Shown: piece by piece, positions 27,346-37,248 of the stretch
How the letters are laid out: every line of letters starts with the position of its first letter
Numbering within the stretch: position 1 is the stretch's first letter
DNA from: an uncultured Prevotella sp.
Lineage (GTDB): Bacteria > Bacteroidota > Bacteroidia > Bacteroidales > Bacteroidaceae
Direction of reading: 5' to 3'
Assembly (NCBI GenBank): GCA_900322175.1
Contig: ONYZ01000002.1
Location: forward strand, 45,059 to 109,058
Length of the DNA: 64,000 nucleotides
Position numbers and translations under genes: made by a program
Notes under the pieces: generated by a model
What the model saw: only the letters and a program-made list of their open reading frames with translations
Told to the model about the DNA's origin: nothing
The model's database searches: none

Positions 27346-29304
27346 TTATTTTAAGAATGGATTTACAGTATTGTCAGGACCTAAATAGAAACCTGGTTCA
27401 GACGGTTGGTTGTAGCCAACATTCTGTGTAGCTGTAGAGAGACGATATGGAATATCCTCCATCAAACAATTGATACGATATTCAGTAGGAATCGGCGAAA
27501 CAAAGATACGAAGTTCGCTACTATCGGGAGTTCGCGCAATGACCTCCTCACGCCAATCACCAAGGATATCTGCAGAAAGACAAGGATTTGACTTCGTTCC
27601 ATTGTTGAATACCACATCTGGGAACTTAACTACTTCAACAATAGTCTTGTTTTCCCAATCGTATTTCGACACTGTACCACGGTCGAGCAATTCACGAAGC
27701 AGGTCGCCATCCCACCAGATACCAAAATTAATAGACAGCCTGCGACCTTTCATCCTGAGATGCTGTTGGTGTTGAGGATCATTGGGCGACTGAGCATCGT
27801 TGAGCACTTCGCCCTTTATATTACGGATACCATAACTATCAGTACTCCACATCTCCAAGCCAGGATTTGTAGGATCTATGTCGGCTGCCATAGCACGACC
27901 TACATCACTCTTAGATGGTATCTGGAATATCACCTGGCCTGTACGGGCATTACGAAAATCGGAGCCATCACGACGGTTTTCATGACAGTCCCACACCTGA
28001 AGTTCTGTGGTTGTTGGGTCGAAAGCCATCAAGTGGATTGCATCACCGTGCCCCATCCCTGTATTGTAAAGCCCGCGACCGTCATGATCTACGGCCATAG
28101 AACCATAAGTTATTTCATCGCATCCATCTCCATCGACATCAGCCACACGAAGATTGTGGTTTCCCTGACCAGCATAGCTGCTCTGTGGTTTACCATCCTT
28201 ACCTGTTCCTTCATCATTAGTATCAAATACCCAATGCTGTTTCAATTTCTTACCATCCCAGTCCCATGCAGCTATCACAGTACGAGTATAGTAGCCACGA
28301 CAGAAGATGGCAGAAGCATGTTTTCCGTCCAGATAACCAACTGCAGCCAACATTCTATCAGAACGATTAGCATAGTTATCGCCCCAATCATTCAGATTGC
28401 CACGTGCGGGTATATATGGCTGGGTATCCATAGCAGCACCTGTAAGACCATTAAACACGGTGATGTATTCATTGCCACAAAGTATACGTCCCGTCATTGG
28501 TCTGCCCTGTTTATTATATTTGCCCCACTCTTGCTCAGGATTAGGATTTGGCGCATTTTCTGGAGCACGATGACGATAGTCGGCCAGACTGTCACCTATT
28601 ATATTTCCTACCCCATCACGAGTACCGTCGGATGTCCTTACTATAAACTCAGCACGTCCGTCGCCATCAAGATCATAGAAGATAAAAGGTACATAATGCG
28701 CACCACTACGGATATTAATACCCATATTAACGCGCCAAAGCAGGGTTCCATCAAGTCTGTAGCAGTCAAAAATAGTAGGCCCAGTAAAGCCGTCATGTGC
28801 ATTATCATGTGAATTAGAAGGGTCCCACTTCAGTAATATCTCATATTGTCCGTCACCATCAACATCAGCCACAGAGGCATCATTAGCTGAATAACTAAAC
28901 ACACTACCATCAGGCGCGGTTCCTGCATCAGGCTTCTGTAGTTTGACTGGCAGATATCCGTCAGGAGCATCAGCCTTTAATGTGTACTGACCATTCTTGC
29001 CACCACCCCTGACTTCGTAAACGGCATCCTTTTTCAATGGTTTTTCATCTACATAGAATGTTCCGCCTTTACTAAGCGGCTCTTTATTCAACTTCTTTCC
29101 ATTGCGAAACAAATCAAAAGGTTGACCAACTGCATCAGATGTAAATGTTCGCCAACTCACGATAACTTTATCGCCACTACGAAAAGCAACCACGCCACGA
29201 TCCAACTGTTCGCGACAAATGTTTTGCATATCATAACTCGGTTGAGCATGCATTATAATGGATGTCAACATCATCAAAATAGTTAAAAGAAGTCTCGTTT
29301 TCAT
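27346..29304 (-). CDS. PL11 rhamnogalacturonan lyase (third copy)
   Basis: Third RG-I lyase, 652 aa, with a plain type I signal peptide (LLLTILMMLTSIIMHAQ) and neither a lipobox nor a sorting tail, so probably periplasmic. PL11 blocks are CREQLDRGVVAFRSGDKVIVSWR, DVDGDGQYE, DLDGDGRAE, GNHNLRVADVDGDGCDE, GMGHGDAIHLMAFDP, GDWREEVIARTPDSS and VGYNQPSEPGFYLGPD. It is the first gene of a two-gene - strand operon with GH105 and has its own promoter, divergent from the HTCS gene. A periplasmic copy would shorten imported oligosaccharides, while the other two act outside. That division is inferred from the signal peptides. Confidence 0.93.
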   Translation of the reverse strand: MKTRLLLTILMMLTSIIMHAQPSYDMQNICREQLDRGVVAFRSGDKVIVSWRTFTSDAVGQPFDLFRNGKKLNKEPLSKGGTFYVDEKPLKKDAVYEVRGGGKNGQYTLKADAPDGYLPVKLQKPDAGTAPDGSVFSYSANDASVADVDGDGQYEILLKWDPSNSHDNAHDGFTGPTIFDCYRLDGTLLWRVNMGINIRSGAHYVPFIFYDLDGDGRAEFIVRTSDGTRDGVGNIIGDSLADYRHRAPENAPNPNPEQEWGKYNKQGRPMTGRILCGNEYITVFNGLTGAAMDTQPYIPARGNLNDWGDNYANRSDRMLAAVGYLDGKHASAIFCRGYYTRTVIAAWDWDGKKLKQHWVFDTNDEGTGKDGKPQSSYAGQGNHNLRVADVDGDGCDEITYGSMAVDHDGRGLYNTGMGHGDAIHLMAFDPTTTELQVWDCHENRRDGSDFRNARTGQVIFQIPSKSDVGRAMAADIDPTNPGLEMWSTDSYGIRNIKGEVLNDAQSPNDPQHQQHLRMKGRRLSINFGIWWDGDLLRELLDRGTVSKYDWENKTIVEVVKFPDVVFNNGTKSNPCLSADILGDWREEVIARTPDSSELRIFVSPIPTEYRINCLMEDIPYRLSTATQNVGYNQPSEPGFYLGPDNTVNPFLK

Positions 29305-29324
29305 ATTCTTATCGGTTTTTGTTG

Positions 29325-29356
29325 CAAAATTACCTTATATTTTATATCCATAGCAA
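29325..29356 (-). promoter_or_regulatory. Promoter of the PL11-GH105 operon
   Basis: On the - strand, TTGC (29356-29353), 20 nt, then TAATTTTG (29332-29325), 20 nt upstream of the ATG. It fits the Bacteroidetes consensus. Confidence 0.75.
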
Positions 29357-29420
29357 CATCTTTTATACGAAAAAATACAGATTTGTACATCAGAATTGCT
29401 ATTTATTTGAAAATAATACT

Positions 29421-29428
29421 TAACTTTG
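29421..29428 (+). promoter_or_regulatory. -7 element TAACTTTG of the HTCS gene
   Basis: TAACTTTG lies 22 nt before the HTCS start. A TTGC at 29396-29399 is 21 nt upstream, slightly longer than usual. The site is divergent from the PL11-GH105 promoter. Confidence 0.65.
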
Positions 29429-29450
29429 CACCCAATAACAACTCAGAACA

Positions 29451-32400
29451 ATGAACTTAAGATTATACATACTACTGTACATGCTAGCTCTTTGCAGCAT
29501 GATTTCATCGCAAGAAAGGTTGCTGACCAACAGCCGTCACATCAGTTCGGCTGATGGACTTCCAAGCAACCAGATATACGATATGACTCAGGATGCAGAC
29601 GGCTACATATGGATGGCGGCAGACAATGGTCTATGTCGTTACGACGGTTATCATTTCTATAATATCTATAATCTTGGACCAGAATCAGACCCGATTCAGG
29701 GAGTTGTGGGATATGTATTCCCTGATGATGACAAACGTCATCTATGGATGCGAACTTCGACATACGTATTCTGTTGCTATGATCTACGTACTGGCAGTTT
29801 TGTTGATTTTACAGGTCGTCACGACTATGCACGTACTTATCGCCGATTTCTGAAAGGTCGTCAAGGTATCTTATGGATGTTTGACGATGAGTCTGGAGTA
29901 CGCCGTGTAAAATGCAACGATAATGGAGAAATAGACTGCACAGACTACACAAAGGAGAACGGCAGTCTTCCAATAAACCATGTCCGTGATGCTTTCGAGG
30001 ATGATAAAGGTAATCTTTGGGCAATGACTCTCGACGGACTGGTTATTATCGACGCTAACGGGAAGTCGCGCATCATCAGTAGAGGAATAAACTTCAGAAG
30101 AGGAATACAGATTGGAAAACTGAGACTGGCACTTACTTCTGGTAATGAAATAATCACATACGATGAGAACGGGCGTGAACTACGTCGCATTCCTATTGCC
30201 GCTGAAGCAAGCAACATTTCATCTGTAACTGCAAGTTTTGTGTGGCAAGACAAATGGATGATCATGACCAAAGGCAACACATTAATGGTTTCGCCTAAAG
30301 ATGGAAAAGCGACTGTTACTGAAAAATATCACGTCTTAAGGGGAACCATCATGGAAGGACTAAGTGATGATGACAATTACTTTGTAAGTAATAGCACAGG
30401 AACATTGTGGGTCTTTCCAGCCAAGGGAGATATGCGAGTTCTTAATCTGATGACTGGTATGCAGTCTACAATCGAACGCTTCCGCCGTTATAATATTAAG
30501 AAAGGTCCTGATGGTCTCTATTATATCGCCAGCTATGGTAACGGACTCTTTGTCTATAATATTCAGACCAATAGTCTTACTCACTATTCTGCCACATCAC
30601 AATGGGCAATAGTAGGCAATAGCTACCTAAACAACATCCTTATTGACCGAAGTGGTTGTATCTGGCTTAGTGAAGAGTCGACAGGCATAACCTGTATTAT
30701 GCCCCCTGACAAGGCTACCGTCGATTATTTCTATCCACAACCAGAGCATAAAGGAGACTGGAGCAACTTTATTCGAATGATAAGCTATTCGGGCGATAAA
30801 GTGCTTTTGGGTACCAAAGATAATAAACTATACGAACTGCAGCCTAAGACATGGAGCCATCCTACCCCAACATCTTTGCCTGCAACAGTTTACTCATTCT
30901 TCAAGGATAGCAAAGGGCACGAATGGATGGGAACAAGAGGTGGAGGTCTTTATTTGGACCGCAAACAGATTGAATTTCCATCTACCCAAATCTACGACAT
31001 CATAGAAGATCAATCAGGCAGGCTGTGGATTTCAACCTGGGGTGACGGTCTGTTTGTTGTAAAACTTAAGGACGACGGAACACTCGACTATACTCAGTTG
31101 ATGAAACGATCGCACAATGAGAGTTGTTTGCGTTGCATAAAGGTAGACAAAAAACAACAACTATGGATAGCCTCAAACAATGGTGTATACCATATAGATA
31201 TAAACAAGAAAAAACCTAGCAACAATGACTTAGTGAGCCATAATATCCAAAATGGCGATTTCCCGTTTGACGAAATATCTAGTGTAATGCCCGATTCAGA
31301 GGGTAATATATGGATAGGAGGCCGAGGCGGCGGATTACAGAAATGCCGATATGACAACGGACACTTTACCATTGTGCAAGGCTACACAACCCATGACGGC
31401 CTTACCACCAACAATGTATTCTCAATCACAACAGACAAACAGGGCAACATCTGGGCTGGAACTGACAACGGACTTACATGTATCCGAAAAGACAAGAAAG
31501 TAAATTCATACCAGTTCGGACATACATTTGAAAGCAATATCTATTCAGAGAACAGTTCAGCCATATTGTCTGATGGACGTCTGCTGTTCGGTACCGCCTA
31601 TGGGATGATGATACTACAGCCCGACAGTCTAGCTGCAAACAATCAGGAGAAGGCATGGTGCCCAATCATCACTAAAATAAGCATCGATGGTGTAGGACGA
31701 TATCTTTCCACATCAGACAAACAACTTGAACTGAATCATGATCAGAACTCCATAGAATTAGAGTTTTCAAATCTTGACTATGCAGGAATAGCTTCAACGC
31801 AATACCGCTACTATCTAGAAGGAGTAGAACACGACTGGCGCCAGCTTACAAGCGACAATAGTGCCCGTTACAATGGTCTGCAACCTGGCAAATATTACTT
31901 TCATCTTAGTTCGCTGAATAAGAACAATCAGTGGAGTGAGGATTATGTTTTTACCATTATCATACGCCAACCTTGGTACAACACTTGGTGGGCATGGATG
32001 ATATACCTATTTATTATTATTGTTCTTGTGTGGTTCTTCTTCAGGGCATGGCATAGAAACTTCGAACTAAATCAGCAGATACGTGTGGAAAAAGAGCTAT
32101 CGACATTCCGACTGAACTTCTTCACACATATCGCACACGAGTTCCGCACTCCACTAGCCATCATAACAGGAGCTGCCGACAAACTAACACAAAAGGGCAA
32201 CGAACAGCAAATATCGCGTTCGGCTGTACAGACGGTACGCAGAGGTACACTTCGTCTAACAAAACTCGTAAATCAGCTGATGGAGTTCCGACGCATCAAT
32301 ACAGGCAACCAGCGTTTAGGCGTTATGGAGGCAGACATCATCAAACTAGCAAGGACTACTATTGATGAGTTTAGAGAAATTGCTTCACAAAAAGAGCAGT

Positions 32401-33653
32401 CTCTTACATTCACCCCTTTTGCCCACCAGCATAAAATGGTATTCGATCCCCATCTGATAGAAACCATCTTATACAATCTGATAAGCAATGCCTTGAAGTA
32501 TACTCCAAAAGGAGGAAGCATCAGTCTGAAGATAAAAAAGACAGATAACACAGACATGCTAAAACAGAAAATTCAACTCATAGTAGAGGATAGCGGTCCT
32601 GGTATCAGTCAGCAACAGATACCTCAACTTTTCCAGCCATTCATGCATGGCTATGTATCGCAGGGAGGCATGGGTATTGGCCTATACACTGCCTATCAAT
32701 TAGCAAACCTGCATAAAGGCAATCTGGTATACGAACGCATTTCGGACGAAGGGGGCTCTCGTTTCATCACCTCAATCCCTGCATCAGAAGAAGTTTACAC
32801 TTCGGAAGACTATGCCCAAAAGACTGCTGTTAACACGTCAATGACTACAGACAACAAACCTGACACAATAAAAGATCTGGTGCCAGAGGCATTTAATAAC
32901 TACACAGTGGCCATTATCGAGGACAATCCAGACATGATGGACCAGATACGCGACAGCATTGGCCGATATTTCAAGACTGTCAGCTATACTGACGGACAGT
33001 CAGCAATTTACGGTATCAGCCAAACGCAGCCGAGCCTGATTCTCTGCGATATCATGCTGCCTGGTATCAATGGTTACGAAATTGTGCGCCAACTTCGTGC
33101 CGACCAACAGTTACGCCATATTCCTATCATCATGCTGACAGCCCTAGATGGAGATGACCAGCTACTACGTGGCTATAAAGCTGGTGCCGATGATTATATG
33201 GTTAAACCCTGTAACTTCGAACTACTCATCTTGCGAATCACCCAATTGATTCAATGGTATAGCCGCATCAAACCGATAGACAATAGTACGAATCAAGAGC
33301 CAAAGCACCCCATTATTACCGATGAAGCCGACCAACGCTTTATGGAGAAAATGGAAAAAATTGTGGCACAACACCTAGGCGACCAGGATTTCAATGTTGA
33401 CACTCTGGCCTTGCTACTAAAAATGGGACGCACTAAATTCTACGGTAAGATGAAAGAGTTTACTGGAATGTCGCCAAACACCTATCTGCAAACCGAACGT
33501 TTGAAGAAAGCAGCAGACTTATTGATAGAAGGCGACATGAACGTAACAGAGGTAAGTTATAAGGTTGGATTCCAGTCGCCAACTTATTTCTATAAATGCT
33601 TTAAGGAGAAATACGGTGTTCCACCAAGCAAATTCGGCAAACAGCGGAAATAA
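29451..33653 (+). CDS. Hybrid two-component system sensor/regulator (HTCS) of the pectin locus
   Basis: One-protein sensor and transcription factor spanning the inner membrane, 1400 aa. After a signal sequence come propeller repeats of the Reg_prop type (about 25-720; NQIYDMTQDADGYIWMAADNGLCRYDG, DKQGNIWAGTDNGLTCI). A Y_Y_Y domain follows (about 770-835), then a transmembrane helix (about 845-866; WMIYLFIIIVLVWFFF). The cytoplasmic part has a histidine kinase with phospho-acceptor His896 (IAHEFRTPL), an ATPase domain (NLISNALKYTPKGG, MGIGLYT), a receiver with Asp1200 (LILCDIMLPG) and an AraC-type DNA-binding domain (about 1300-1398; FNVDTLALLLKMGRTKFYGKMKEF). All key residues are present. HTCS proteins of this kind bind a glycan fragment in the periplasm and switch on their own locus, here presumably RG-I. 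Confidence 0.97.
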   Translation: MNLRLYILLYMLALCSMISSQERLLTNSRHISSADGLPSNQIYDMTQDADGYIWMAADNGLCRYDGYHFYNIYNLGPESDPIQGVVGYVFPDDDKRHLWMRTSTYVFCCYDLRTGSFVDFTGRHDYARTYRRFLKGRQGILWMFDDESGVRRVKCNDNGEIDCTDYTKENGSLPINHVRDAFEDDKGNLWAMTLDGLVIIDANGKSRIISRGINFRRGIQIGKLRLALTSGNEIITYDENGRELRRIPIAAEASNISSVTASFVWQDKWMIMTKGNTLMVSPKDGKATVTEKYHVLRGTIMEGLSDDDNYFVSNSTGTLWVFPAKGDMRVLNLMTGMQSTIERFRRYNIKKGPDGLYYIASYGNGLFVYNIQTNSLTHYSATSQWAIVGNSYLNNILIDRSGCIWLSEESTGITCIMPPDKATVDYFYPQPEHKGDWSNFIRMISYSGDKVLLGTKDNKLYELQPKTWSHPTPTSLPATVYSFFKDSKGHEWMGTRGGGLYLDRKQIEFPSTQIYDIIEDQSGRLWISTWGDGLFVVKLKDDGTLDYTQLMKRSHNESCLRCIKVDKKQQLWIASNNGVYHIDINKKKPSNNDLVSHNIQNGDFPFDEISSVMPDSEGNIWIGGRGGGLQKCRYDNGHFTIVQGYTTHDGLTTNNVFSITTDKQGNIWAGTDNGLTCIRKDKKVNSYQFGHTFESNIYSENSSAILSDGRLLFGTAYGMMILQPDSLAANNQEKAWCPIITKISIDGVGRYLSTSDKQLELNHDQNSIELEFSNLDYAGIASTQYRYYLEGVEHDWRQLTSDNSARYNGLQPGKYYFHLSSLNKNNQWSEDYVFTIIIRQPWYNTWWAWMIYLFIIIVLVWFFFRAWHRNFELNQQIRVEKELSTFRLNFFTHIAHEFRTPLAIITGAADKLTQKGNEQQISRSAVQTVRRGTLRLTKLVNQLMEFRRINTGNQRLGVMEADIIKLARTTIDEFREIASQKEQSLTFTPFAHQHKMVFDPHLIETILYNLISNALKYTPKGGSISLKIKKTDNTDMLKQKIQLIVEDSGPGISQQQIPQLFQPFMHGYVSQGGMGIGLYTAYQLANLHKGNLVYERISDEGGSRFITSIPASEEVYTSEDYAQKTAVNTSMTTDNKPDTIKDLVPEAFNNYTVAIIEDNPDMMDQIRDSIGRYFKTVSYTDGQSAIYGISQTQPSLILCDIMLPGINGYEIVRQLRADQQLRHIPIIMLTALDGDDQLLRGYKAGADDYMVKPCNFELLILRITQLIQWYSRIKPIDNSTNQEPKHPIITDEADQRFMEKMEKIVAQHLGDQDFNVDTLALLLKMGRTKFYGKMKEFTGMSPNTYLQTERLKKAADLLIEGDMNVTEVSYKVGFQSPTYFYKCFKEKYGVPPSKFGKQRK

Positions 33654-33712
33654 AGTTGTACAAATTTGCTAAAATCAGGACAAATTGATGTGTGAATGTG
33701 GAATATTATATC

Positions 33713-33720
33713 TATATTTG
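33713..33720 (+). promoter_or_regulatory. -7 element TATATTTG before the GH2-GH105-GH106-aldA operon
   Basis: TATATTTG lies 28 nt before the ATG at 33749. It would place the RNA start near 33727, which argues against the in-frame ATG codons at 33692 and 33725. No clear -33 at normal spacing. Confidence 0.65.
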
Positions 33721-33748
33721 CAACATGATTGCTAAAACAAACATTCAC

Positions 33749-36127
33749 ATGAGAAGAAAACGAGTTATCACAATGGGCTTAATGCTATGTATAACAATAG
33801 GCATTATGGCCCAACAGAAGAAGGTGATTAACCTGAATTTTGGATGGGAGTTTTCGACAGACTCGCAGTTCAATAATTCAAAGAGAGTAGATATTCCCCA
33901 TGACTTTCAGATAGAACAGCCATGGGTAGAGCCTTCGGCTGACGAAAGACCTGACAATACCGATGTGGCGGCTAATATAAAAAGCCGACTGTCATCGCGC
34001 GCATTTAAAGAGATGGGTAAGGGATACTACCGTTACCGTTTTACACCCGAAACAGAACTACAAGGACAGCGACTACTGCTTGACTTTGAAGGAGTGATGT
34101 ATACTGCCGATGTTAGTATAAACGGTCAGTATGTAGGTGGAACAAACTATGGATACGTAGGATTTGAGATTGATGTGACCGATGTACTAAAGATCGGTAA
34201 AGAGAATTTGATTGAGGTGGTTGCCGATACAAGAGAACCTGGCAACTCACGATGGTACACTGGTGGAGGTATATTCCGAAATGTAAAATTGACAAGTACA
34301 CCAAAAGATATGTACTTCAATCGCCACCCACTTTACATTACCACCCGCGACAACAGATTTGTCAGTATATCAGCAGAGTTTACCAACAAGACAAGACAGA
34401 ATACCACAAACATCAAAGTTGAGATTATCAACCCTGATGGAGAGACTATTTATAGTGAAATAGCCAAATTGCCTCGTCACAAAATGACACGACATGAAGA
34501 GGCACGCATTGCTACAGATATTGAGATAAAGGATGCCAAGATATGGGATCTAGATACACCTTATTTATATAAGGTACACACTCAACTGATTCGTGAAGAC
34601 GGAACAATTGCCGACGAAGCTACTGATCAGTTTGGCATTCGCACTATAGAGTTTGGGGCTGAATACGGTATGAAACTGAACGGCAAAAAAGTTCTTCTGA
34701 AGGGAATAGCTAACCATCATTCGCTAGGAGCACTGGGTGCAGCCGCATATCCACGAGCTATCGAGAAACGTATAAAACTGATGAAACAATGGGGATTGAA
34801 CCACATACGTACATCGCACAACCCATATAGCCGCGACTTCATCAAACTCTGCGACCAATACGGAATACTTGTAGTAGATGAACTGTACGATAAGTGGACT
34901 CAACAGCATACTGGTGGTAAGACATCGTTTGAGCAGCACTGGCAACAGGAAGTTCCTGAATGGGTGAAACGTGACCGCAACTCACCATCGGTTATCCTAT
35001 GGAGCTTAGGTAACGAGCTGCAACAAGATCCCAACATGCCATTTAACGACTTTGGAGTTACCATATACAAACTCCAGAAAACCTTATTGCAAAGATATGA
35101 TTCAACCAGACTGGTAACAGTAGCTATGCATCCACGCTATCGAAACTGGGAAACAGACTCACTGCCTCACCCTCTGGCTATGATAACAGACATACAGGCA
35201 TATAACTATCGCTACATGTACTTCCCAGGTGACGGACGCAGATTCCCATGGATGAAATTCTACCAGAGTGAAGCATCTACTGCTGCCATGGGACCAAACT
35301 ACTTCGAAATGAATCTTGATCGTGTCATCGGACTTGCTTATTGGGGGCTGATAGACTATCTTGGCGAGAGTCAAGGTTGGCCAGCAAAGGGATGGGCAAA
35401 TGGTGTGTTCGACATCGCACTGAATCCTAAGCCAAAAGCCTATTTACTCAAGTCATTATTCAAGCCCGAGGAACCTCTAGTCCATATAGCTATCGTTAAC
35501 TCAAACAAATCGGTTATGTGGAACGGGATAAAAACTGGTGGAGAGGACCAGATTGACACTTGGCGTCCAAATATGGGCGACACACTCAATCTTATCACCT
35601 ATACCAATGCCGAAGAAGTTGAACTACTACTTAACGGAAAAAGCCTGGGCAGGAAACAAAACCCAAAGAACGACGCCAAACAGCGTAACCAGCTAAAATG
35701 GAGAGGAATAAAATATGCCAATGAAAAAATTGAGGCTGTAGCATATAATAATGGTAGACCTGTGGCTCGCCACAAGATAGAACCTACTGGTAAGGCTGTA
35801 AAGTTGATTGTTACTCCAGACCCAATAGATTGGCAGGCCGACGGACAAGATCTGATGCACCTGTATGTTCAAGCTGTTGACGCTAAAGGTCGATTGGTTT
35901 CCATAGCCCAAGATGAATTACATTTCTCTGTTGACGGTGATGCCAAGATAGTTGCTGTAAGCAATGGCGACATTAATAGCGAAGAAGTTAACTGTACTGA
36001 TCACCGTAGATTGTGGAACGGATCTGCATTAGTGATTCTTCGTGCCGGACAGCAGCCTTCGAAGGTCACACTTAAGACAAAGAGCGAACACTTTAAGACA
36101 GTAATCACAAAATTAGAAACAAAATAA
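33749..36127 (+). CDS. GH2 beta-galactosidase-like hydrolase
   Basis: Exo-hydrolase, probably removing galactose from RG-I side chains in the periplasm. From the ATG at 33749 it has 792 aa with a good signal peptide (MRRKRVITMGLMLCITIGIMAQ). Two upstream in-frame ATGs lie before or at the predicted transcription start and would spoil the signal peptide. The sequence shows NFGWEFSTD, a sugar-binding domain (LLLDFEGVMYTADVSINGQYVGG; WYTGGGIFRNVKL), the barrel motif GIANHHSLGALGAA, acid/base Glu423 in SLGNE, and candidate nucleophile Glu508 in YQSEAS. C-terminal DUF4982-like and Ig-like domains follow. It heads a four-gene operon; the next gene is 17 nt away. Confidence 0.92.
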   Translation: MRRKRVITMGLMLCITIGIMAQQKKVINLNFGWEFSTDSQFNNSKRVDIPHDFQIEQPWVEPSADERPDNTDVAANIKSRLSSRAFKEMGKGYYRYRFTPETELQGQRLLLDFEGVMYTADVSINGQYVGGTNYGYVGFEIDVTDVLKIGKENLIEVVADTREPGNSRWYTGGGIFRNVKLTSTPKDMYFNRHPLYITTRDNRFVSISAEFTNKTRQNTTNIKVEIINPDGETIYSEIAKLPRHKMTRHEEARIATDIEIKDAKIWDLDTPYLYKVHTQLIREDGTIADEATDQFGIRTIEFGAEYGMKLNGKKVLLKGIANHHSLGALGAAAYPRAIEKRIKLMKQWGLNHIRTSHNPYSRDFIKLCDQYGILVVDELYDKWTQQHTGGKTSFEQHWQQEVPEWVKRDRNSPSVILWSLGNELQQDPNMPFNDFGVTIYKLQKTLLQRYDSTRLVTVAMHPRYRNWETDSLPHPLAMITDIQAYNYRYMYFPGDGRRFPWMKFYQSEASTAAMGPNYFEMNLDRVIGLAYWGLIDYLGESQGWPAKGWANGVFDIALNPKPKAYLLKSLFKPEEPLVHIAIVNSNKSVMWNGIKTGGEDQIDTWRPNMGDTLNLITYTNAEEVELLLNGKSLGRKQNPKNDAKQRNQLKWRGIKYANEKIEAVAYNNGRPVARHKIEPTGKAVKLIVTPDPIDWQADGQDLMHLYVQAVDAKGRLVSIAQDELHFSVDGDAKIVAVSNGDINSEEVNCTDHRRLWNGSALVILRAGQQPSKVTLKTKSEHFKTVITKLETK

Positions 36128-36144
36128 CGAATTCGGTCCCCGAT

Positions 36145-37248
36145 ATGAAAAAGGTTATTCTATTAACAATAGCACTAGTCTGCACCATATCTGCCACGGC
36201 TCAGGAAAATGTTCTACTAGCCGCACGCAAGACTAATGACTACTTCATGAAGAAGTATAGTGATCCCACTATACCAACAAACGTAAAACGCATCCGTCCT
36301 TCTTCGCTATGGACTAGAGCTGTGTATTACGAAGGATTAATGGCGCTATACAACATCGATCAACAGCAGCGTTATCTTGACTACACAGAGAAATGGGCCG
36401 ACTTCCACAAGTGGACTCCACGCAACGGTGTTAAAACCACTGATGCCGACGACCAATGTTGCTCTCAGACATATATCGAATATCAACAAATAACAGGTAA
36501 GGGCTCGCTCGATCCGACCAAGGAGAATCTGGACATACAGATGAAATCAGGTCGTGTTGATTATTGGACATGGATAGATGCCATCCAGATGGCAATGCCT
36601 GTATATGTAAAAATGTATTCAATCACTGGCAACAAGCAGTATCTGGACTACGCCATGAAAAGCTATACATGGAGTCGTAATACTTGTGGCAACGGACTTT
36701 TCAATGTGAAAGAGGGACTCTGGTGGCGAGATAAAGACTACGTGCCACCCTACAAGGAAAAAGACGGAAAGAACTGTTATTGGAGTCGCGGCAACGGTTG
36801 GGTATATGCTGCACTAGTGCGCTGCATGGCAGTGCTCTCTCCCAAGGAAAAAGCCTATAAGCAACTAAAGAAAGACTTCCTGCTGATGAGTGCCGGACTA
36901 CTGAAATCTCAACATGAAGATGGTTTCTGGCACGCAAGTCTAGTATCCGATGTAGATTATCCCGATCCAGAGATGACGGGCACAGCTCTCTTCCTTTATG
37001 GTATGTCGTGGGGCATTCAGAACGGTTTGCTGAAAGAGCAGGTCTATCGTCCTGCATGCGACAAAGCTTGGAAGGCTCTAGAATCGTGTGTTCACCCTGA
37101 CGGATTTCTTGGCTGGAACCAAGGTACAGGTAAAGACCCGTCTGCCGGCCAACCGGTTACATTTACAAAGATGCCTGATTTTGAAGACTACGGAACAGGA
37201 TGCTATTTGCTAGGTTTGACTGAATATTATAAACTATTGAAAAAATGA
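36145..37248 (+). CDS. GH105 unsaturated rhamnogalacturonyl hydrolase (YteR-like)
   Basis: Second GH105, 367 aa, the usual size. It has a signal peptide (MKKVILLTIALVCTISATAQ), IRPSSLWTRAVYYEGLMALYNI, DADDQCCSQTYIE, WTWIDAIQMAMPVYVKMY with candidate catalytic Asp145 (compare Asp143 of YteR), YWSRGNGWVYAALVRCM and EMTGTALFLYGMSWGI. It hydrolyses unsaturated galacturonyl-rhamnose units made by the PL11 and PL26 enzymes. Its stop overlaps the next start by 4 nt (ATGA), so the two proteins are translationally coupled. It differs clearly from the 473-aa GH105 in the same locus, which suggests different chain-length preferences. Confidence 0.93.
   Translation: MKKVILLTIALVCTISATAQENVLLAARKTNDYFMKKYSDPTIPTNVKRIRPSSLWTRAVYYEGLMALYNIDQQQRYLDYTEKWADFHKWTPRNGVKTTDADDQCCSQTYIEYQQITGKGSLDPTKENLDIQMKSGRVDYWTWIDAIQMAMPVYVKMYSITGNKQYLDYAMKSYTWSRNTCGNGLFNVKEGLWWRDKDYVPPYKEKDGKNCYWSRGNGWVYAALVRCMAVLSPKEKAYKQLKKDFLLMSAGLLKSQHEDGFWHASLVSDVDYPDPEMTGTALFLYGMSWGIQNGLLKEQVYRPACDKAWKALESCVHPDGFLGWNQGTGKDPSAGQPVTFTKMPDFEDYGTGCYLLGLTEYYKLLKK

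Noticed and set aside
27760-28812. A 350-aa + strand frame inside the third PL11 gene
   Set aside because: Antisense to a clear enzyme; composition is Ile/Thr/Cys/His-rich without domains.
33692-33748. Earlier in-frame starts (33692, 33725) for the second GH2
   Set aside because: The -7 box TATATTTG at 33713-33720 puts the RNA start near 33727, and only the ATG at 33749 gives a proper signal peptide.
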